A stretch of DNA of 64,000 nucleotides from Halalkalibacter nanhaiisediminis (GTDB taxonomy: Bacteria > Bacillota > Bacilli > Bacillales > Bacillaceae_D). Under the pieces are notes generated by a model. That model saw only the letters and a list, made by a program, of their open reading frames with translations, was not told the DNA's origin and made no database searches. Below, in pieces: positions 59,064 to 64,000 of this stretch. Every line of letters begins with the position of its first letter. Position 1 is the first letter of the stretch. The DNA lies in NCBI RefSeq assembly GCF_007830185.1, contig NZ_VLKZ01000008.1, positions 62,001 through 126,000 of the forward strand, given 5' to 3'. The position numbers were made by a program, and so were the translations under genes.

Positions 59064-60641
59064 CTACATTGACAGCAATTCTTCTTTCAGCTTGTTTTTT
59101 TTGATTTTCCCTGATTCAGTCATTGGGAATTCACTAACAAAGATAATCTTCTTCGGGATTTTAAAGCTAGCAATCTTCCCTTTTAAATAAGTAAGCACTT
59201 GCTCATGAGTTAATTCTATTGCCGCTTTTTTCTTAATAATGGCTACTGGAATTTCTCCATATCGTTTATCAGGTACTCCTAGAAGAGCAACTTGTTCGAT
59301 AAAAGGATGCTCATAGAGAATTCCTTCAACCTCCTCAGGCGAAAAGTTTTCTCCGCCAACACGAATGATTTCTTTTATCCTTCCATGAAAATAGATATAG
59401 CCATCTTCATCTAAGCTTCCGAGATCACCTGTTCGTAACCAAGAATCATGAAAAACTTTTTTTGTTTCTTTTTCACTTTTATAATATTCGAGCATCACAT
59501 TATACCCTTTTGTCACAATCTCCCCCCTCCTGCCAGCTGGTAGAAATTCTAAGGAAATAGGATCGATAATCGCGATTTCACATGACGGGTGAGCTCTACC
59601 ACATGATGTTAAGCGCTTCTCCAATGGATCATCAATGTCACACATCCCCACATTCGGAGAAGCTTCACTTAACCCATAAACGAGTAAAATATCCTCAATC
59701 CCCATCTTTTCCTTTATCAATTTTACTGTTTCAGTCGTTCCTGTCGTCCATCCAGTGCGAACAGAAGAAAAGTCCTCCCTTTTAAAATTTTCTAATTCCA
59801 TCACTAATAAAAATAAAGAATCGATTCCGCTGTATGTTGTACACTGATGGGTCTTGATCATTTCTAAAGACTTTGCTGGTGTAAAATGAGCTAACGAATA
59901 AAATGGTACTTGATAAATCAAAGAGAGTAAGACCTGCATTGTCACACCACCGATATGAAAAAACGGGCCAGCACAAAACACTTTATCATTACGTTCGATG
60001 TGCATCCTCTGCCCAACATCATAGGCATTTCGCAAAAGCCCAAAGTGAGTTAGTAGCGCCCCTTTTGGAAAAGATGTTGTACCCGAGGTGTATTGAATGA
60101 GTACAGGGTCATTTGGAATACAGGTGACTTTCTCTAAATCTGATTTAGTTGCTACGGCATTATCCCATGTCGCTGCCTGCTTTGGAGAATGATCTCCTAT
60201 CCACAGTAAGTACTTCAGATCAGGGAGCTCTTCACTACGAAATGGTTCTAATTCATTCGTTGCTACATTCCATGACATGACTATATCTAGGTACTGATTT
60301 GTCAGAAATGAAGATTGCGTGATTAACACTTTACTTTCCGAATGCTTGAGCACATATTTTGCTTCTGATTCTTTAAATCGACAATTAATTGGGACTAAAA
60401 TCGCACCGATTCTTCCTACAGCGAGAAGGGCAACGACCCATTCGATTCGGTTCGGGACCCAGATAGCCACTCGATCACCTTTTTTAACCCCATGACCTTG
60501 CAAATAGCAAGACAGTCCCTCCACTTGGGTTAGCAAGGTTTGATAATCACTTACTTCGTTTTCAATGACACAGCATAATTGATGAGACGGATACGTTTTT
60601 ATCTTCTCGACAAGTTCAGCTACTGTTTCTGGATGACTCAC
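59064..60641 (-). CDS. AMP-forming acyl-CoA synthetase
   Basis: A 525-residue ANL ligase. Motif A3 is IQYTSGTTSFPKGA, A5 is LLVYGLSEASP, A7 is WLRTGDLGSLDEDGY and the C-terminal catalytic Lys is in MTESGKIKKNKL. It starts with GTG after GGGGTG. It lies 21 bp after the DUF35 gene and 9-36 bp before the cyclase, in one operon. The enzyme activates an unknown carboxylic acid to its CoA ester for degradation by the thiolase-like enzyme. Confidence 0.9.
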   Translation of the reverse strand: MSHPETVAELVEKIKTYPSHQLCCVIENEVSDYQTLLTQVEGLSCYLQGHGVKKGDRVAIWVPNRIEWVVALLAVGRIGAILVPINCRFKESEAKYVLKHSESKVLITQSSFLTNQYLDIVMSWNVATNELEPFRSEELPDLKYLLWIGDHSPKQAATWDNAVATKSDLEKVTCIPNDPVLIQYTSGTTSFPKGALLTHFGLLRNAYDVGQRMHIERNDKVFCAGPFFHIGGVTMQVLLSLIYQVPFYSLAHFTPAKSLEMIKTHQCTTYSGIDSLFLLVMELENFKREDFSSVRTGWTTGTTETVKLIKEKMGIEDILLVYGLSEASPNVGMCDIDDPLEKRLTSCGRAHPSCEIAIIDPISLEFLPAGRRGEIVTKGYNVMLEYYKSEKETKKVFHDSWLRTGDLGSLDEDGYIYFHGRIKEIIRVGGENFSPEEVEGILYEHPFIEQVALLGVPDKRYGEIPVAIIKKKAAIELTHEQVLTYLKGKIASFKIPKKIIFVSEFPMTESGKIKKNKLKEELLSM

Positions 60642-60662
60642 CTTCTTTTCACCCCTTATTTC

Positions 60663-61082
60663 TTAATTGGACTTCGTAAACGCTAGAACGTGAGTGTCAC
60701 CCTCTTTTGGAAAGATAGCTTGAAGCTTCATCCCTACGAAAAGGTCTGAATGATCAATATCCACCAGTTCACAAAAAAATTCCACAGTTGAACCATTATT
60801 ATCATCATGAATTTTTACAATTCCAAGTACATAAGGCTCATCAGAAAAGAACTCTTTTGATGGCGAACGATGAATAATAGTGTACGAATAAAGTTCTCCT
60901 GTTAATGACACTTCCTTCCACTCTAAATCAATAGATTGACAACGCTTACATAAAATACGAGGATAAAACTGATTTTTTTTACAAGTGAGACAGGTTTGCA
61001 CAAGGATTTTCCCTTCTGAGAGACCAGCCCAAAATACTTTGTTTATTTGCGTAAGATCGCGATGGACGCTTGAAAGATTCAC
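60663..61082 (-). CDS. DUF35 / OB-fold protein with zinc ribbon, thiolase partner
   Basis: A 139-residue protein with an N-terminal helix, a rubredoxin-like zinc ribbon (CLTCKKNQFYPRILCKRC) and a C-terminal OB-fold (LTGELYSYTIIHRSP ... VLGIVKIHDDN). It starts with GTG and overlaps the thiolase-like gene by 4 bp (GTGA). DUF35 proteins form complexes with SCP2-thiolase-like enzymes, such as Ltp2-type retro-aldolases, and stabilise or help the active site. Such a complex is the best reading here. All four cysteines are present. Confidence 0.88.
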   Translation of the reverse strand: MNLSSVHRDLTQINKVFWAGLSEGKILVQTCLTCKKNQFYPRILCKRCQSIDLEWKEVSLTGELYSYTIIHRSPSKEFFSDEPYVLGIVKIHDDNNGSTVEFFCELVDIDHSDLFVGMKLQAIFPKEGDTHVLAFTKSN

Positions 61083-62230
61083 CTTGAATCCCTCCCTAAA
61101 ATAAGCGTTGATTGAACCGACATGACTCCTCCATTACCATGGACTAAAGCTAAATTTGCATCCGCAACCTGTCTTTTGTCAGCTTCATGTCTTAATTGCC
61201 GTACCGCCTCGATCACATGATTAAGTCCACCTGCCGTGCCTGGTTGACCATGCGAAAGTAAGCCTCCATGAGGATTAACAGGTAGTTTCCCTCCAAGCTT
61301 CAACTTCCCTTCTTTTAACAATGACACTGCTTCTCCTCGCTGACAAAATCCAAGATCCTCTAAAAGAATCAATACTGTAATCGTAAAGCAATCATACAGT
61401 AGTGCAACATCTATATCATTTGGCGTAACACCTGCTATTTTAAACGCCTTTTTACCAGATTCAACACTTCCAAATAAACGAAAATCATCTTTTTGAAAAA
61501 TATGTTCGTGGGTCGTTTTTTCTCCATAACCTAGAAGATGGATTGGTTTCTTTTTAAACGAACGACTGTTTTCTTTCGATGTGACAATAATGGCCGATCC
61601 ACCATCAGAAATTAGCGCACAGTCTAGGAGATGCAATGGTTCTGCAATCCATTTTGAAGTGAGTACATCATCAATTGAGATCGGCTTTTTCATATGAGCG
61701 TGTGGGTGAAGCAACGCATGTTCTCTATGTAACACAGCAACTCGGGCTAAATCTTCGCTCGTTACATGAAATTCTTCCAAATATCTTTTCGCAATAAGCG
61801 CGTAAAAAGATGGAATCGTCGGCCCGTAAATGGCCTCAAATTGTGGATGTCCGAAGGTTGAAAGTCGCTTTATTGCATCTTCTCTTCCTAAACCAGTTAA
61901 ACGATTTTCCCCAAAAGAAATTAGTACATTTTGACAATATCCAGCTTTTATAACCGCTTGCGCTAAACCAACTGCCGCACAGCCACTAGCTCCACCAAGC
62001 TGCATCGCAGTATTAAATTCAGGCTGCAACCCTAAATATTCAGCTAAATAAGTGCTTGGCATAGGATGTGGTTCAGAAAGAGTATAAGAAGAGATAATCC
62101 CGTCAATTTCTCCTACATTCATGCCAGCATCGGCTATTGCTTTTTTTGCTGCTAGCGCTTGAAGCTCAATTGAAGTTAAATTCGGTAATTTCCCCATCTC
62201 TGTATCGCCAACACCAACGATCGCAACCAT
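61079..62230 (-). CDS. thiolase-like lipid-transfer (SCP2-thiolase/Ltp) family protein
   Basis: A 383-residue thiolase-fold protein. Opening MVAIVGVGDTEMGKLPNLTSIELQALAAKKAI (in parts) is typical of the non-specific lipid-transfer protein group. The usual nucleophile region reads LGGASGCAAVG with displaced Cys, the C-terminal part has NPHGGLLSHGQPGTAGG with the conserved His, and the final Cys motif is replaced by VHGNGGV. This pattern is shared with Ltp2-like retro-aldolases that work with a DUF35 partner, encoded next door. It may cut a C-C bond of an acyl-CoA. Start at 62230 follows GGGGGTG. Confidence 0.87.
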   Translation of the reverse strand: MVAIVGVGDTEMGKLPNLTSIELQALAAKKAIADAGMNVGEIDGIISSYTLSEPHPMPSTYLAEYLGLQPEFNTAMQLGGASGCAAVGLAQAVIKAGYCQNVLISFGENRLTGLGREDAIKRLSTFGHPQFEAIYGPTIPSFYALIAKRYLEEFHVTSEDLARVAVLHREHALLHPHAHMKKPISIDDVLTSKWIAEPLHLLDCALISDGGSAIIVTSKENSRSFKKKPIHLLGYGEKTTHEHIFQKDDFRLFGSVESGKKAFKIAGVTPNDIDVALLYDCFTITVLILLEDLGFCQRGEAVSLLKEGKLKLGGKLPVNPHGGLLSHGQPGTAGGLNHVIEAVRQLRHEADKRQVADANLALVHGNGGVMSVQSTLILGRDSR

Positions 62231-62261
62231 AAGATTCACCCCCATAAAAAATGTTTCATAA

Positions 62262-62291
62262 TTCATTGAATCAACTCAATGAATTGATTCA
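62262..62291. promoter_or_regulatory. nested inverted repeats, candidate TetR operator
   Basis: TTCATTGA-N6-TCAATGAA and TGAATCAA-N9-TTGATTCA overlap in one 30-base segment between the divergent thiolase-like and TetR genes. TetR-type repressors commonly bind here and would control both directions. Confidence 0.6.
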
Positions 62292-62362
62292 TTTTATTAT
62301 ATATTGTAAAATGGAACATAGTCAAACTAATTTTCAAATAATTCAGAATGCGAGGAATTACA

Positions 62363-62980
62363 TTGGAAAATCAAGAAAAACTAACAATACGACAACAAAA
62401 GGCTCTTGAAACAAGAAATATATTGTTTGAGACAGCAGTTCGACTTATTTTAGAAAGAGGATTTGACCATGTACATATCAATGACATCACCAGAGAAGCT
62501 GGTACTTCAACAGGATCTTTTTATACCTATTTCAAAACAAAAGAACAAATTATCGTCGAGCATTACAAACAAATTGATGCAGTCTATCTCGATGCCTACC
62601 AAAAACTTAATCAAAATCTAAGCTCTACCGAAAAATTGATTGAAGTATTAAAGGCAGGATTTACATTTTCAGAAGACTTAGGTAGAGAGTTTATGGGTAT
62701 CTTTTTCTCGAATCAATTTGCCCAAAAAGAAGATATTCCTTATGTCATGGATAATGATAGAATCATCTATAAAATTATTTATGAAACTATCGATGAAGGA
62801 CAAAAAAGCGGAGAATTTCGAACTGATCTTGACTTACTAGATTTAATTTCAATGGTTTTTAAGTGCTATACAGGTTCGTATTTTGAATGGAATTTAATGA
62901 AAGATAATAGAAGCTTAACGGAAGAAGGCGTAAAATTTCTTTATTTATTTATCGAAGGAACAATTAAAACGAAAAACTGA
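62363..62980 (+). CDS. TetR/AcrR family transcriptional regulator
   Basis: A 205-residue repressor with an N-terminal HTH (RNILFETAVRLILERGFDHVHINDITREAGTSTGSFYTYFKTKEQII in parts) and an all-helical ligand domain. Starts at TTG 62363 after GAGG; the ATG 62348 overlaps that site. It is divergent from the thiolase-DUF35-ligase-cyclase-OYE operon and has nested palindromes in the gap, so it likely senses an acyl-CoA or substrate and represses that operon. The segment IREAGTSTGSFYTYF resembles FadR-like regulators of bacilli only in general family terms. Confidence 0.87.
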   Translation: MENQEKLTIRQQKALETRNILFETAVRLILERGFDHVHINDITREAGTSTGSFYTYFKTKEQIIVEHYKQIDAVYLDAYQKLNQNLSSTEKLIEVLKAGFTFSEDLGREFMGIFFSNQFAQKEDIPYVMDNDRIIYKIIYETIDEGQKSGEFRTDLDLLDLISMVFKCYTGSYFEWNLMKDNRSLTEEGVKFLYLFIEGTIKTKN

Positions 62981-63057
62981 TTAGCTTGCTATTTCTCGCA
63001 CACCTTGTCTTTCATAAGTACTGTTGAGAAATAGTAATTTTACAAAAATAGAAACAA

Positions 63058-63079
63058 CCTCTCCCAATAAAGGGAGAGG
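63058..63079. terminator. hairpin between convergent TetR and MFS genes
   Basis: CCTCTCCC / GGGAGAGG stem with a 6-base loop. T-runs are poor on both sides, so strength is uncertain. Confidence 0.5.
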
Positions 63080-63113
63080 CATGAGTGAATTTATTACGAT
63101 GAATGAACAGCCA

Positions 63114-64000
63114 TCAGACCTCCAAACCCTCATTCCTCATCTTCGCCAACTGTTTCGTTCGCTGAATAGAATGAAGCCTCATACACCCAATCGCTCCAAA
63201 CAAACTAATAAAAGCTGAAAGAAGAAATGCCCCGAAATAACTGTTTGTCGACTCAATTAACACTCCCATCACAATCGGTGAAATAATTTGTCCAACGCTA
63301 AAGAATATCGTGACAAACCCCATTGCCACAGGAACAAACATAAGCGGAACAAACTCGGATACACTCGCATTCATGATCGTCGGAACAGCCCAGAGTGTGA
63401 AACCATATAAGATCACCTCTACAAAAATAAACGCTGCTGAAGTAGAAACAGATAAAGCCATTAGCATCAAAAATTGAATTGTCAAAACGAGTGATAAAGC
63501 AAACATTCGCCCAAACTTATCCGAAATTCCACCCCGAATGAATCCGCTTACAATACTAACTAAACCTGCGATGAAAAAAAATAAACCCTCTAGCCATTCC
63601 GAATAGCCAACATCATTCATTAAATAATCAACGAGAAAGGTTGAGAAAATCAAATAGCTAAATCCCCAAGACAAATAAATAAATCCAATCATCCAAACCT
63701 GTTTATTTCTATATACAGCCCATTTATCACTTTTAATAGCATGTTCTCTTTCTACCGATTGCCTTGTTTCTACGTTCTGGTTTCCAATCGGCTCTAAGCC
63801 CGCCTCTTCTGGGGAGTTTTTCAAAAATAGCCAATTCAACATAATAAAGCTCATTGTTATCACCGTCAGGATATACCAACTTACTCGCCAACCTTCAATC
63901 GTCACATTGATTATTAACGGGACAACAAGACCGCTAATGACGATGCCAAGACCAAGACCACCCATCGCAAAACCTATTGCCATCCCTTTTTTCTCATTTG
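63114..64000 (-). CDS. MFS transporter (5' end outside window)
   Basis: The frame is open to the right edge of the window; the codons before 63983 read N-E-K-K-G, so the Met at 63983 is internal. The visible part (about 295 residues) covers roughly the second half and part of the first half of an MFS permease: KKGMAIGFAMGGLGLGIVISG is the TM4/5 region, the cytoplasmic loop (SPEEAGLEPIG...KSDKWAVYRNKQVW) separates the halves, and TMs 7-12 follow, with the loop-like GGISDKFGRMFALS. It is probably a transporter for the organic acid used by the adjacent operon. Substrate is unknown. Confidence 0.85.
   Translation of the reverse strand, partial: NEKKGMAIGFAMGGLGLGIVISGLVVPLIINVTIEGWRVSWYILTVITMSFIMLNWLFLKNSPEEAGLEPIGNQNVETRQSVEREHAIKSDKWAVYRNKQVWMIGFIYLSWGFSYLIFSTFLVDYLMNDVGYSEWLEGLFFFIAGLVSIVSGFIRGGISDKFGRMFALSLVLTIQFLMLMALSVSTSAAFIFVEVILYGFTLWAVPTIMNASVSEFVPLMFVPVAMGFVTIFFSVGQIISPIVMGVLIESTNSYFGAFLLSAFISLFGAIGCMRLHSIQRTKQLAKMRNEGLEV

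Noticed and set aside
62363-62980. Naming the TetR gene as FadR
   Set aside because: The operator has only partial likeness to the Bacillus FadR box and the protein shows generic TetR features.

Overview
The window looks like chromosomal DNA of a low-GC, endospore-forming member of the Bacillaceae. Supporting signs are AT-rich intergenic DNA, strong AGGAGG-type ribosome binding sites, TTG and GTG starts, a CotSA-like glycosyltransferase, a CotF-like coat protein, a probable gamma-type SASP, the Bacillus-style mtlA-mtlR-mtlF-mtlD order, CcpA (cre), Fur and BirA type sites, and a homologue of the B. subtilis yhfU-yhfT-yhfS cluster. I see no tRNA, rRNA, CRISPR array or intact mobile element.

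Layout. 1-5 kb: sugar-nucleotide and polysaccharide genes (CotSA-like GT4, epimerase, UDP-glucose dehydrogenase, GalU paralogue). 5-8.6 kb: a tiny unknown protein, a methyltransferase, a sugar-dehydrogenase-like lipoprotein, and a solo ThiY-like lipoprotein behind a TPP riboswitch. 8.7-14.1 kb: mannitol PTS operon. 14.5-23.6 kb: a fatty-acid regulon. A sigma-54 activator gene lies between two outward-facing operons (acyl-CoA ligase/SDR/AtoE, and acyl-CoA dehydrogenase/kinase-like/ComB-like), and each operon has a near-perfect -24/-12 promoter. 23.6-31.5 kb: CotF-like protein, a Fur-controlled orphan binding protein, PEP carboxylase, formaldehyde dehydrogenase, and an epoxide-hydrolase-like enzyme. 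31.8-36.8 kb: bioY followed by an acyl-CoA ligase, a thiolase lacking its second cysteine, two hot-dog dehydratases and an SDR, headed by a BirA-like operator. 36.9-42 kb: CHY zinc finger, ArsR regulator, three luciferase-like monooxygenases, PpnP, SASP-like gene. 42-43.4 kb: NSS transporter. 43.6-56.1 kb: two operons for intradiol aromatic catabolism that share a 26-bp upstream motif, plus an XylR_N/V4R-PucR regulator. 56.7-64 kb: a broken AtoE gene, an acyl-CoA operon (thiolase-like, DUF35, ligase, cyclase, OYE), a divergent TetR gene and a cut-off MFS transporter.

How it fits together. Most of the window is dispensable carbon catabolism feeding acyl-CoA, acetyl-CoA and succinyl-CoA into central metabolism, with many candidate cre sites suggesting glucose repression. 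The aromatic cluster carries a full route from ring hydroxylation (HpaB-type oxygenase with flavin reductase) through ring cleavage, maleylacetate reduction, CoA transfer and thiolysis, and it includes its own FAD synthetase domain. The most unusual candidate system is the BirA-type bioY operon, which encodes an almost complete CoA-linked chain-modifying cycle and might make or trim a biotin precursor; that is a hypothesis.
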